From a virus, in the IMG/VR virus record IMGVR_UViG_3300044491_003288, positions 1 through 21,919 of that record: 21,919 bases of DNA. One strand, given 5' to 3'. The position numbers were made by a program, and so were the translations under genes. Of this stretch, positions 5,537 through 13,960 are shown in pieces; position 1 is the stretch's first letter; every line of letters starts with the position of its first letter. The notes under the pieces are model-generated. The model was not told where the DNA came from and made no database searches. It saw only the letters and a program-made list of their open reading frames with translations.

Positions 5537-6841
5537 TGTTAATTGTGAACCAGAAATAGCAAACTCATTAGAAGCAGTACAAACAATCGTACACATTCCT
5601 TTTGCTGCTATTGTTCTAGTTCCAGTTGCTGCATCAGCAGTATTATATAATGTAACTCCCGTACCTTGTACGACTGTATTATTACCACTAGAGACATTGA
5701 AGACTGAAATCATATCACCAGCAGTGAATATGTTTTGGTTGAGAGTAAGAGCAGAACCACTCCCTGATGATCTTATAATTTTCCCAGCATCACCAACAAC
5801 AAATGCATAGGCCCCAGACTGACCGTTAACTCCAAGTCTTCTCAGTGGACCTATTGAGTCGCTGACTGTGCCAGTAAATGTAGCAGCACCAGCTGCTGAT
5901 ATGGTAAGTCTTGTTGGTGCTCCACTACCAGTTCTACCACTTACAAACCTTAAATCTCCCTCAGAGTCAAGTGACCAACCATTACTATCATTATAAAAAC
6001 GTAATTTTCCAGTTGCATTACTAGTTTCAAAAAAGACGGGAGTTTGACCATCACCAGTTTTAAATACGTGAAGTGCGTTACCTGGAAGAACAGTTCCAAT
6101 ACCTACATCACCCGTAGAACGTACACGAAGTCTTTCACTACCATTAGTCTCTACTGTAAATGTATCAGCAGCAGGAAATCTTATAGCAGTATTTGTGTCT
6201 CCAGTGTGGATAATTTTGTCTGCAATTGATACATCACTTCTTGCAGTAATGATACCAACAGAATCAATGTTAGTTACATCTTCGTATGTAAGGACACCAC
6301 CAACATTAAGATTACCACTGACGGTAGCAGCACCACTTACATTAATACCAGTAGAGAATGTTGGAGCACCAGTTCCTGCTTTGTTAGTAAAGTTATCTGC
6401 CCTAACTCTTCCACCAGCACCTGAAAGTGGTGTAGTTCCTGCTGTAGATAGTCCTAAAATATCAGGAACAAAATCATCACCATCAGCAACAATAAAATCT
6501 ATTCCTGATTCAACAGAAATCTCTTCATATTGAGTATATGCAACATTACTATTAGATACATCAGGAACATCTACAGTGATGTTTCCAGCAATTCCTAATA
6601 TTTTATCAGTATAATAAATTACAGAACCTGGACCACTATCAGAAAGTGCTGTTCCTAATCCTGCACTTGCAACACCCTCAAGATTTGAACCATCACCATA
6701 AAATGCAGTTGCACTAACAATACCAGCAACATTTAACTTTGCTGTTGGATTCTCACTACCAAGACCAACACGACCAGTCGTTCCGTCAGCAGTAAAATTA
6801 GTTGGATTACTTAACCTTGATAGGTCGCGTGCTCTTGACAT
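5534..6841 (-). CDS. Tail-fibre-like virion protein (435 aa)
   Basis: The N-terminus (MSRARDLSRLSNPTNF..., then TGRVGLGSENPTAKLNVAG and YGDGSNLEG) is a typical marine phage fibre start. Residues 180-250 carry GVLTYEDVTNIDSVGIITAR and IIHTGDTNTAIRFPAADTF, shared almost unchanged with the S74 fibre. Residues 250-320 hold shaft-like 'ERLRVRSTGDVGIG' units. The last 110 residues (from about GPLRRLGVNGQSG to the end) resemble a globular C-terminal tip I recall from cyanophage structural proteins, with 'AGDMISVFNVSSGNNTVVQGTGVTLYNTADAATGTRTIAAKGMCTIV'-like order of strands; key pieces are YNTADAATGTRT and AKGMCTIVC. There is no S74 domain, so the tip probably stays attached. An AT-rich element with ACTAAATAACTAAAAAG precedes the ATG. 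Confidence 0.85.
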   Translation of the reverse strand: MSRARDLSRLSNPTNFTADGTTGRVGLGSENPTAKLNVAGIVSATAFYGDGSNLEGVASAGLGTALSDSGPGSVIYYTDKILGIAGNITVDVPDVSNSNVAYTQYEEISVESGIDFIVADGDDFVPDILGLSTAGTTPLSGAGGRVRADNFTNKAGTGAPTFSTGINVSGAATVSGNLNVGGVLTYEDVTNIDSVGIITARSDVSIADKIIHTGDTNTAIRFPAADTFTVETNGSERLRVRSTGDVGIGTVLPGNALHVFKTGDGQTPVFFETSNATGKLRFYNDSNGWSLDSEGDLRFVSGRTGSGAPTRLTISAAGAATFTGTVSDSIGPLRRLGVNGQSGAYAFVVGDAGKIIRSSGSGSALTLNQNIFTAGDMISVFNVSSGNNTVVQGTGVTLYNTADAATGTRTIAAKGMCTIVCTASNEFAISGSQLT

Positions 6842-6857
6842 CTTATTACTTTTTAGT

Positions 6858-6865
6858 TATTTAGT
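6858..6865 (-). promoter_or_regulatory. Degenerate late-promoter-like intergenic element
   Basis: ACTAAATA followed by ACTAAAAAG on the minus strand, 16 bases before the ATG of the 435-aa fibre gene. It matches the element found before the propeller genes but departs from TATAAATA at the first two positions, so promoter activity may be weak. Confidence 0.4.
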
Positions 6866-6869
6866 AATT

Positions 6870-7334
6870 CTAATGACCTGGTTCTTCAGGCCAATCTATG
6901 TTATGTGGGAAACCTTCTTGAGTTGTAATATCTCTCAGTTCTTGACGATACTGTCTCCATTCATCACTCATAATAACATCAGAACAACCCATCCAATCAG
7001 TTTTTGATATCAAACTATTTCTTTGAGTTCTAATATTCTCAGATACTTGAGTATCGATCCTTAATCTATATGAGTCCTCTTCTTCTTGATTAGTGAAGAT
7101 AGGCCCAATTACATACTTCTTAAACCACATACCTTTAATCTCCTCAACACCCTGTCTTACAACAGTTTCATATGGTGGAGTAACTTGTGGTTGTGCTCCC
7201 TCAAGAACTGCATCAATACCATATGAATCTAAAACATATGTTGGTAAAGGTTTAGGGAAAGATATATTTGGATACTTATAATAAAAATCTCTTTCACTGA
7301 TTACTTCACCAGTTTCTCTAATCCTTAGTTCCAT
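6870..7334 (-). CDS. Tail-fibre assembly chaperone-like protein (paralog)
   Basis: This 154-aa protein is a diverged paralog of the one at 582-1091. Shared segments are 'GVEEIKGMWFKKYVIGPIFT' (compare GIKEINGQWFTKFIVGPVFT), 'RTQRNSLISKTDWMGCSD', 'WRQYRQELRDI' and 'GFPHNIDWPEEP'. The N-terminus is different: MELRIRETGEVISERDFYYK, as in proteins that keep the whole chaperone fold. It lies three bases downstream of the 652-aa adhesin gene, the usual place for a chaperone devoted to the preceding fibre tip. Its coding sequence is AT-rich compared with the adhesin just upstream, so the pair may not have been inherited together. Substrate assignment is inferred from position. Confidence 0.8.
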   Translation of the reverse strand: MELRIRETGEVISERDFYYKYPNISFPKPLPTYVLDSYGIDAVLEGAQPQVTPPYETVVRQGVEEIKGMWFKKYVIGPIFTNQEEEDSYRLRIDTQVSENIRTQRNSLISKTDWMGCSDVIMSDEWRQYRQELRDITTQEGFPHNIDWPEEPGH

Positions 7335-7337
7335 ATA

Positions 7338-9296
7338 TTATGCGATTGCGAGGAAGATGTAAGTGCCGCCACTAGCGTTAAGAGCAGCGGGAGCAGTCGA
7401 TGTTACTGTAAATCCAGCATTAAGCGGGTCAATGTAGTCAGTAGTTGTGACTTCGGCGGCAGTGCTATTCAACAAGAGGTAAGGGTCATTACCACTTACA
7501 ATTCCACGAGCAGTATCCCAGAAATACCAATCACCAGTGGAGTCGGTACGTTTAATTAATACAAACCTTGCACCATTAGTAAATCCGCAGTCAACATTTA
7601 TTGCATTACCAGTACCAGTGTAACTACTTACTTTACTGATGCCGGGTAGGGTTGCGAATAGGAGGGCGATGTAGGTGCGACTTGATACGTTTACATCGTT
7701 ACCTGCATTGAGTGAAAACACAGAATTTGTGGGCCTTGTGTTGTTCCACGGTCCTGGGCTACCGGTAAGCGCCGCAAAGTTACGATCAAACTCCATGTAT
7801 TGATTTGCGCTGAGCTGAGCAGAGTACAGTACCCACGCAGACGCATCTGAACGGGTTTTAACAATCGTCAACTCCGGCGCCACACCAAGGTTATGGTTCA
7901 CCGTTCGCGCTACGCCCGTCCCCGTATAAGCAACTACATCAAAGAAACCTGGGGCACGTTTGAATCCAAATAAAATCTGCTGCAGAGCTCCTATCCCTCT
8001 GGTTCCTTGCATTTGTGTATTTGAATCAAAATCTGGTCCAGGTCCAAAGTTAATTTCAGCATCAGCACTGTTTATTCTTAGTGTCCGACCAGATCCTTGT
8101 AATCTGCTGAATGAAAAATTATCCCATGTATCACCAGTTGTTTTTTGCCACCCAAAATCAACAGGAAACCCAGTAGTGACATAAGTAGAATCAGATGGAA
8201 CAAGATTCACTGCAAACACTTCCGTCGCAGCCTCGGGCGGCTTATTCGGACGGCGGATTGCTATGTAGATGAAGGTTTCTCCAGACGTATTGACAACAGA
8301 ATACTGAGATGCAATTGGGTCTATTGTGAACCCAGTGGAATTAAAATCAACAAGATTTGTGCTGGGGTACATGTTTGCACCGCCCTCTTCTGTTGTCAAG
8401 TTTGCCGCGAGCATCACATCCGATCCCCCGGTCGTAACGCCACGCATATTGTCAAAGATTGCCCAGTTGGTAAAAGGAGACGTTACACCTGAAGCCTTTT
8501 TTACAAGCAGCCATTGCGGCTCCCATCCTAGGTTCACTGGAACCGCAGATGCTGAGCCCGTATAACTCCCACATTTAATAATGCTTTCATTACCACCCGT
8601 GCCAAACGATGCGTCGTCATGAGCAAAGATGTAGGCGACGTAGTCCTGCCCGGAGTAGTTGGTTACGCTCTGGACGGTAAACTCTGAAGCTGTCGGTGCG
8701 GTATTGGACCATGGCCCAGCTCCCGTGGAGGCAAAGTCTGTTGTATTTAAACGCAGGTACTTGGTTGGCCCTTCACTTGCGTGATACACGTACCAATCTG
8801 ATGTGTTACTAGTCGATTTCACAATCATCACGCCGGGTACGCTGCCCAAATTATGCGAAACAGTCCGTCCAGCTACACCATCTCCTGTATAAGTAACTAC
8901 ATCAAAGAAACCAGGCGCTTTGCGGAAGGACCAGGAAACCATATCCTCGCCAGGTGGATTGCCGTTGTTAAAGTTTAATCCAAGGCTAAATCCATTATTG
9001 TTAAAAGATGTAAGACTATATGTTGGAGAGCTGGTTAAGTCGTATTGTGCGCTAGTTTGATCACTCCGTAGATATTTTCTACCTCTTTCAGTGTCGAAGA
9101 CTAACTGCGCACCAGCCGAAGTCCTAGACTTAAGCCAAACCAATCCACCTTCACCGGCTAAATCAATTCCATTCGTAATTGTCTGTGCGCTGCCTGTACC
9201 GTCATACAAAAACGTACTAAAAACATCATCAACGTAAACCTTGTCTCCAGATGCTCCAGCAGCACCCATCATCATTGCTCTTGTTAAGTTACTCAT
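7338..9296 (-). CDS. Large fibre or adhesin with lectin-like repeats
   Basis: This 652-aa protein begins MSNLTRAMMMGAAGASGDKVYVDDVFST, an opening I recall from marine phage fibre proteins of the DUF7483 type (name from memory). Four related units are visible: around 130 (KAPGFFDVVTYTGDG, VSHNLGSVPGVMIVK), 240 (IIKCGSYTGSA, VNLGWEPQWLLVKK), 450 (RAPGFFDVVAYTGTG, VNHNLGVAPELTIVK) and 555 (GISKVSSYTGTG, FTNGARFVLIKR). In each a 'YTGTG' strand is followed by 'V.HNLG..P..(I/L)(I/L)VK' and an aromatic-rich segment, suggesting beta-sandwich, lectin-like folding. There is no S74 domain. Much of the DNA, mainly around 7640-7950 and 8210-8970, is clearly more GC-rich than the flanking genes, a sign of acquisition. 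It starts one base after the short fibre gene ends and precedes a fibre-assembly chaperone. Confidence 0.85.
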   Translation of the reverse strand: MSNLTRAMMMGAAGASGDKVYVDDVFSTFLYDGTGSAQTITNGIDLAGEGGLVWLKSRTSAGAQLVFDTERGRKYLRSDQTSAQYDLTSSPTYSLTSFNNNGFSLGLNFNNGNPPGEDMVSWSFRKAPGFFDVVTYTGDGVAGRTVSHNLGSVPGVMIVKSTSNTSDWYVYHASEGPTKYLRLNTTDFASTGAGPWSNTAPTASEFTVQSVTNYSGQDYVAYIFAHDDASFGTGGNESIIKCGSYTGSASAVPVNLGWEPQWLLVKKASGVTSPFTNWAIFDNMRGVTTGGSDVMLAANLTTEEGGANMYPSTNLVDFNSTGFTIDPIASQYSVVNTSGETFIYIAIRRPNKPPEAATEVFAVNLVPSDSTYVTTGFPVDFGWQKTTGDTWDNFSFSRLQGSGRTLRINSADAEINFGPGPDFDSNTQMQGTRGIGALQQILFGFKRAPGFFDVVAYTGTGVARTVNHNLGVAPELTIVKTRSDASAWVLYSAQLSANQYMEFDRNFAALTGSPGPWNNTRPTNSVFSLNAGNDVNVSSRTYIALLFATLPGISKVSSYTGTGNAINVDCGFTNGARFVLIKRTDSTGDWYFWDTARGIVSGNDPYLLLNSTAAEVTTTDYIDPLNAGFTVTSTAPAALNASGGTYIFLAIA

Positions 9297-9297
9297 A

Positions 9298-9981
9298 TCA
9301 ATTAACGTAATCTACTAGTGATGAACCTCTAAATCTTGTTCCACCATCATCGGTGATGAACATAAACAAGTGTGTCTTACCTGTTGTAAGTGTTGGTGCT
9401 GTATCTGCAGGGAACTTGACTGATGCTGGCCATGTTACAGTTCCACTTGTATGTGTTAGTTCTAATGTGAAAGCATATGCACAACCTGTTGGTACATTAG
9501 CAAAGGTGAATGTGCTATCACCACTAATAGTCTTTGTAAAGTAATTTCCTTGTGAACAATCAACCTCCAATGCACCCATTGCAGTGATGTTTTCTTTATA
9601 AGGTCCAGTTAGACTTACTCCTGCACCTATTGTAGAAATACCAGCAGTGACGACAATACCACCAGCATTAACTCTTACTCCAGTTTGTGCAGTTACAATA
9701 CCAACAGAATCAACGTTCGTTACATCTTCATAAGTTAGGACACCAGTGAATGTAGCACCAACACCAGTAATGTTTCTGACTGCGATGTCTGGTGTTCCAG
9801 TTATTCCCTGTGCGTTGGTTGCAGTAGTAGCAGTAGTTGCAGTAGTAGCAGTAGTTGCAGTAGTAGCATTACCACTAAATGTCGTAGCAGTAGCAACACC
9901 AGTTACAACTACACCATTAGGAAACAGAGGAGCACCTGTAGCTTCTCTATCAACAATTCTATCAGCTCTAATTCTCGACAT
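9298..9981 (-). CDS. Short tail-fibre-like protein (227 aa)
   Basis: The protein has the shared fibre start MSRIRADRIVDREATGAPLF, 'GVVVTGVATATTFSGN', a low-complexity run of about five ATT tripeptides (residues 38-56), then GVLTYEDVTNVDSVGIVTAQ near residue 85. The last 100 residues (from ENITAMGALEVDCSQGNYF to the end) form a different C-terminal domain with 'KTISGDSTFTF' and 'GGTRFRGSSLVDYVN', which I recall as a recurrent tip in cyanophage structural proteins. It is the first gene after the terminator at 10014-10047 and so opens a new transcription unit that runs to 4186. The TGA is one base before the next ATG. It may be a short fibre or a collar/whisker-type decoration. Confidence 0.85.
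   Translation of the reverse strand: MSRIRADRIVDREATGAPLFPNGVVVTGVATATTFSGNATTATTATTATTATTATNAQGITGTPDIAVRNITGVGATFTGVLTYEDVTNVDSVGIVTAQTGVRVNAGGIVVTAGISTIGAGVSLTGPYKENITAMGALEVDCSQGNYFTKTISGDSTFTFANVPTGCAYAFTLELTHTSGTVTWPASVKFPADTAPTLTTGKTHLFMFITDDGGTRFRGSSLVDYVN
9821..9868 (-). repeat. In-frame tandem repeat coding for Ala-Thr-Thr
   Basis: An 18-bp unit (gcagtagtagcagtagtt on the plus strand) occurs about two and a half times, each built from two nearly identical 9-bp units. It codes for ATT tripeptides, a flexible linker after the N-terminal fibre module. Unit length is a multiple of three, so gains or losses would change linker length without a frameshift. Confidence 0.8.
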
Positions 9982-10001
9982 CCTTCTAGAATCTTTCTAG
10001 T

Positions 10002-10009
10002 TATTTAGC
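10002..10009 (-). promoter_or_regulatory. Degenerate late-promoter-like element
   Basis: GCTAAATA followed by ACTAGAAAG on the minus strand, 20 bases before the ATG of the 227-aa fibre gene and five bases after a terminator. Some promoter is needed here; this is the best candidate, though it departs from TATAAATA at the first two positions. Confidence 0.4.
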
Positions 10010-10013
10010 ACAT

Positions 10014-10047
10014 AAAAAAGACCACCTAGTCTATTGACTGGTGATCT
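10014..10047 (-). terminator. Strong rho-independent terminator after the propeller gene array
   Basis: On the minus strand AGATCACCAGTC pairs with GACT-A-GGTGGTCT around an AATA loop, with one bulged A and one wobble, followed by six T residues. It separates the six-gene propeller array from the downstream fibre unit. Confidence 0.93.
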
Positions 10048-10069
10048 GTGGCAATTTATTATTTTTTAG

Positions 10070-11878
10070 TTATTGTCTAATCAAGATTTTTGTGTCTGAT
10101 ATAGAAGTACCAGCAACTACTGATGGATCACCAGCAGAAGTGGCAAGAGTACCATTTCCTTGAACATAGTATGTCTTAGCAGTGGTAAGACCAGTTTGAC
10201 CACTATTAACTCCACCTAAAACATTGATTTTACCAGTTGCCGTATTAGAAATTGCTTCTGCTGCAATACCAATATAGTTTTCTGCAGTTAGGTTTGTTGA
10301 TAAAGTATCAGTAGTAATGACCGCATATGTGACATAGTTAGAGTTACCACTATCCTGATAAGCAACAACTGTTTTTTCATTAGTAGAGTCATATACACAT
10401 GAGATGTAGTTACTACCATTAGTATTAAACACTGTCTCATTACTAAAACTAATACTAGTGCCAGATACAGTACCATTTATTACTGTTCCATTACCAGCAT
10501 CATTATAAGCAATAACTACTTTATTCTTAGTAGAGTCAAATGTTATTCTACTGTAATTAGTATTGGCAGTATTAAATACTGCAGCAGTACCAAAACTAAT
10601 ACTAGTACCTGATACAGTACCTACAATTGCTGTACCATAGCTAGAGTTACCATTATCCTTATAAGCAATAACTACTTTTTGGTTAGTGGAGTCATATGTT
10701 GCTGAACCAACCTCGACGTTTTCAGATTCAAATACAACAGGAGTGCCAAAACTAATACTAGTTCCACTTACTGTCCCAACTACTGCTGTTCCATAGTTAG
10801 AGTTTCCCTGATCTCGATAAGCAATTACTACTTTACCATTAGTAGAGTCAAATGCACATGATTCAAATCCAGTACTTCCACTGTTAAATACTGCCTTAGA
10901 ACCATAACTGATACTAGTACCAGATACAGTACCAACTAGTGCTGTGCCACGAGTACCATTGCCATTATCTGAGTAAGCAATAACTACTTTACCATTAGTG
11001 GAATCAAATGTTGATGTGATGTAATCAATATTATTAGTTTCAAATACTACCTTAGTGCCAAAACTAATACTAGTACCAGATACAGTTCCAACAATTGCTG
11101 TGCCATCAGAACTGCTACTACTATCCGTATAAGCAATAACTACTTTTTCATTGGTAGAGTCATATACACATGAGATGTAGGATGGAAAACCACCACTATT
11201 AAAGGTTACTTCAGAACCAAAAGTAATATTAGTGCCAGATACAGTACCAACTCTTGCTCTACCATCACTATTTAAATTTCCATATGCAACAATTACTTTA
11301 TTGTTGGTAGAGTCATATGCACATCCCGTGCTATAAGTCGCTAAACTAGCAACTGAAACTGAGGAACCACTACTTGGATCTGCAGAACCAGATAAAGTAA
11401 CAATACCAACAGTCCCATCTGTTTTGATAATTACTGTTTGACCATTACCAATGTCACCACTTGCAACAAAATTTTGTGTTCCAAGTTCAATACCAGATAA
11501 TTGTGATCCATCTCCATAATAAGTAGCAATTCCACTAACTGCGGAAACACTTTGTCCTGCTCCTATTCTAATACCACTTCTTGCCGTTATAAGACCAACA
11601 GAATCAACATTAGTTACATCGTCATACGTTAAAACACCACCAACTGATACATTACCACTAAATGTAGAAACACCAGTAACTACTATGCCAGATGTATTTG
11701 CTTGTACTTTTATATTACCACCAGAGTCTTTTAGTGCAGTAGCATCAATACCACTTAGTCCGCTGGCATTACCACTAAGACTGGTAGCGGTAACAACACC
11801 AGTTACAACAATTCCAGATGGTGCTCCAATAGCACCACCTGTTCTATTTTTTATATTGTCAACGAATAATTGTGACAT
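10070..11878 (-). CDS. Propeller fibre paralog 6 (last of the array)
   Basis: The 602-aa protein has an N-terminal module (1-170: MSQLFVDNIKNRTGGAIGAP, GVLTYDDVTNVDSVGLITAR, YYGDGSQLSGIELG), seven blades (about 172-528) and a C-terminal module (529-602, NLTAENYIGIAAEAIS to KILIRQ). Six of the seven blades end in a 'GTVSGT(S/N)I(S/T)(F/Y)' turn, the fourth strand of the unit 'YDSTN.KVVIAY.D.GNS.YGTA'. The seventh blade leads into the C-terminal module instead. Its first 100 codons are identical in DNA to those of the next paralog upstream, while the 'IELGTQNFVAS' joint matches the far paralog at 19280-21142, so it looks mosaic. No S74 domain or membrane segment is present. The protein is probably a virion-attached receptor-binding or cell-surface-binding fibre; no homolog function is known to me. 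Confidence 0.88.
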   Translation of the reverse strand: MSQLFVDNIKNRTGGAIGAPSGIVVTGVVTATSLSGNASGLSGIDATALKDSGGNIKVQANTSGIVVTGVSTFSGNVSVGGVLTYDDVTNVDSVGLITARSGIRIGAGQSVSAVSGIATYYGDGSQLSGIELGTQNFVASGDIGNGQTVIIKTDGTVGIVTLSGSADPSSGSSVSVASLATYSTGCAYDSTNNKVIVAYGNLNSDGRARVGTVSGTNITFGSEVTFNSGGFPSYISCVYDSTNEKVVIAYTDSSSSSDGTAIVGTVSGTSISFGTKVVFETNNIDYITSTFDSTNGKVVIAYSDNGNGTRGTALVGTVSGTSISYGSKAVFNSGSTGFESCAFDSTNGKVVIAYRDQGNSNYGTAVVGTVSGTSISFGTPVVFESENVEVGSATYDSTNQKVVIAYKDNGNSSYGTAIVGTVSGTSISFGTAAVFNTANTNYSRITFDSTKNKVVIAYNDAGNGTVINGTVSGTSISFSNETVFNTNGSNYISCVYDSTNEKTVVAYQDSGNSNYVTYAVITTDTLSTNLTAENYIGIAAEAISNTATGKINVLGGVNSGQTGLTTAKTYYVQGNGTLATSAGDPSVVAGTSISDTKILIRQ

Positions 11879-12127
11879 CTTGTGATATTTTTAGTTATTT
11901 ATATCTTATCTGACTAAGATTTTTGTATTTGAAATAGCAGTACCAGCAACTACTGATGGATCACCAGCAGAAGTGTCAAGAGTACCATCATTTTGAACAT
12001 AATATGTTTGTGCTGTTGTGAGTCCAGTTTGACCTGTATTTACTCCACCTAGAATATTTACTTTACCAGTTGCTCCATTAGAAATTGCTTCTGCTGCAAT
12101 ACCAATATAGTTTTCTGCAGTTAGGTT
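11571..12127. repeat. 557-bp direct repeat, copy 1
   Basis: Base-for-base identical, as read by eye, to 13404-13960. It covers the last 74 codons of one propeller gene, the intergenic promoter element and the first 100 codons or so of the next. Identity stops at 12128/13961 and just before 11571/13404. Confidence 0.9.
11896..11903 (-). promoter_or_regulatory. Late promoter box before propeller paralog 6
   Basis: A perfect TATAAATA followed by ACTAAAAATATCAC, 17 bases before the ATG. It lies inside the 557-bp repeat, immediately after the stop of the gene upstream. Confidence 0.6.
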
Positions 12128-13711
12128 GGTTACTAAACTACTATTAGTAAAAACAGCTGCTGTACCATAAGAATAGTTGTCCACATCCGAATAAGCAATA
12201 ACTGTTTTTTCATTATGACTATCATATGCCGCACTAACCCAAGAAACTATAGCACTTTCAAATACAACTTCACTACCAAAACTAATACCAGTCCCACTCA
12301 CAGTTCCTTGAATTGCTGTTCCATAATTAGAATTGCCGCCATCTCTATAAACAATAACTACTTTGTTTTCAGTAGAATCAAATGTAATTCCTGGAAAAGA
12401 AGTTGAAGCATTATTAAATATAGCAGGAGTACCAAAACTAATACTAGTTCCACTCACAGTTCCCACAACTGCTTTACCTTCGTAAATGTTAGCAGAATTA
12501 TTATAAACAATAACTAATTTATTATTAGTAGTGTCAAATGCACTTGACATTCTGCTGATGATAGTACCAGGATCAAATGCAACTTCACTACCAAAACTAA
12601 TTGATGTGCCACTTATAGTGCCAACTATTGCTGTGCTAGTATTACTATTAGTACTATCGATATAAGCAATAACTACTTTGCCATTGCCAACAGATGTAGC
12701 TTTAATACTATAAGTATTAGCATTAAATTGAGTAGGACTACCAAAACTAATTGATGTGCCACTTACTGTTCCAACAATTGCTAAAGCAGTATTATTACTT
12801 TCATTTTTATAAGCAATAACTACTTTATCGTTAGTGCTGTCATAAGCGATTGATTCATAAGAAGCAAAAACTGATTGGAATACAACTTCACTACCAAAAG
12901 AAATGCTAGTACCAGATACAGTTCCAACAATTGCTGTTCCATAACTAGAGTTTCCACCATCACTATAAGTGACAACTACTTTTCCACTCCCGACAAACGC
13001 TACCGAAAGACTTCCAGTATTACCAGCATTAAACACTACCTCACTACCAAAACTAATGCTAGTCCCTGAAACTGTGCCAACAATAGCTGTGCCATGTCCA
13101 GAGTTGCCATCGTCCGTATAAACAACAACTACTTTGTTGTTGGTTGAGTCAAATACTACATCTGGTGTGGAATTGCCAGCATTAAATACAACAGGAGTAC
13201 CAACAGATGGATTTGCAGAACCTGTTGCAGTAACAACACCAACAGTTCCATCAGTGTTAATGACTACTGTAGCACCATTAGGAATAGTACCACTTGCTAC
13301 AAAATTACCAACACCAGACTCAACACCAGTAAGTTGTGATCCATCACCATAATATGTAATTATCCCACTGACCGCACTTATACTTTGACCTACACCAATT
13401 TTAATACCACTTCTTGCCGTTATAAGACCAACAGAATCAACATTAGTTACATCGTCATACGTTAAAACACCACCAACTGATACATTACCACTAAATGTAG
13501 AAACACCAGTAACTACTATGCCAGATGTATTTGCTTGTACTTTTATATTACCACCAGAGTCTTTTAGTGCAGTAGCATCAATACCACTTAGTCCGCTGGC
13601 ATTACCACTAAGACTGGTAGCGGTAACAACACCAGTTACAACAATTCCAGATGGTGCTCCAATAGCACCACCTGTTCTATTTTTTATATTGTCAACGAAT
13701 AATTGTGACAT
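11906..13711 (-). CDS. Propeller fibre paralog 5
   Basis: The 601-aa protein shares the paralog layout. Its seven blades vary: blades 2 and 4 use 'VGSGKVVV' or 'VGNGKVVIAY' in place of 'DSTN.KVVIAY', and blade 5 has 'YNNSANIYEGKAVV' where most have 'GNS.YGTA'. The turns 'GTVSGTSISFG' are almost unchanged. Both gene ends lie in copies of the 557-bp repeat: its start matches paralog 6 and its end matches paralog 4, so only the propeller and the joint before it are private to this gene. The joint reads 'SGVGNFVASGTIPNGATVV', as in paralogs 2 and 4 of the array. The AT-rich coding DNA and late promoter box match its neighbours. Confidence 0.88.
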   Translation of the reverse strand: MSQLFVDNIKNRTGGAIGAPSGIVVTGVVTATSLSGNASGLSGIDATALKDSGGNIKVQANTSGIVVTGVSTFSGNVSVGGVLTYDDVTNVDSVGLITARSGIKIGVGQSISAVSGIITYYGDGSQLTGVESGVGNFVASGTIPNGATVVINTDGTVGVVTATGSANPSVGTPVVFNAGNSTPDVVFDSTNNKVVVVYTDDGNSGHGTAIVGTVSGTSISFGSEVVFNAGNTGSLSVAFVGSGKVVVTYSDGGNSSYGTAIVGTVSGTSISFGSEVVFQSVFASYESIAYDSTNDKVVIAYKNESNNTALAIVGTVSGTSISFGSPTQFNANTYSIKATSVGNGKVVIAYIDSTNSNTSTAIVGTISGTSISFGSEVAFDPGTIISRMSSAFDTTNNKLVIVYNNSANIYEGKAVVGTVSGTSISFGTPAIFNNASTSFPGITFDSTENKVVIVYRDGGNSNYGTAIQGTVSGTGISFGSEVVFESAIVSWVSAAYDSHNEKTVIAYSDVDNYSYGTAAVFTNSSLVTNLTAENYIGIAAEAISNGATGKVNILGGVNTGQTGLTTAQTYYVQNDGTLDTSAGDPSVVAGTAISNTKILVR

Positions 13712-13960
13712 CTTGTGATATTTTTAGTTATTTATATCTTATCTGACTAAGATTTTTGTATTTGAAATAGCAGTACCAGCAACTACTGATGGATCACCAG
13801 CAGAAGTGTCAAGAGTACCATCATTTTGAACATAATATGTTTGTGCTGTTGTGAGTCCAGTTTGACCTGTATTTACTCCACCTAGAATATTTACTTTACC
13901 AGTTGCTCCATTAGAAATTGCTTCTGCTGCAATACCAATATAGTTTTCTGCAGTTAGGTT
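13404..13960. repeat. 557-bp direct repeat, copy 2
   Basis: Second copy of the junction repeat, offset 1833 bp from the first. It covers the end of the gene at 13739-15547, the late promoter element and the start of the gene at 11906-13711. Confidence 0.9.
13729..13736 (-). promoter_or_regulatory. Late promoter box before propeller paralog 5
   Basis: A perfect TATAAATA followed by ACTAAAAATATCAC, 17 bases before the ATG, identical to the copy at 11896-11903. Confidence 0.6.

Noticed and set aside
11571-13960. Insertion sequence bounded by the 557-bp repeats
   Set aside because: There is no transposase or terminal inverted repeat, and the repeats consist of ordinary gene ends plus a promoter.
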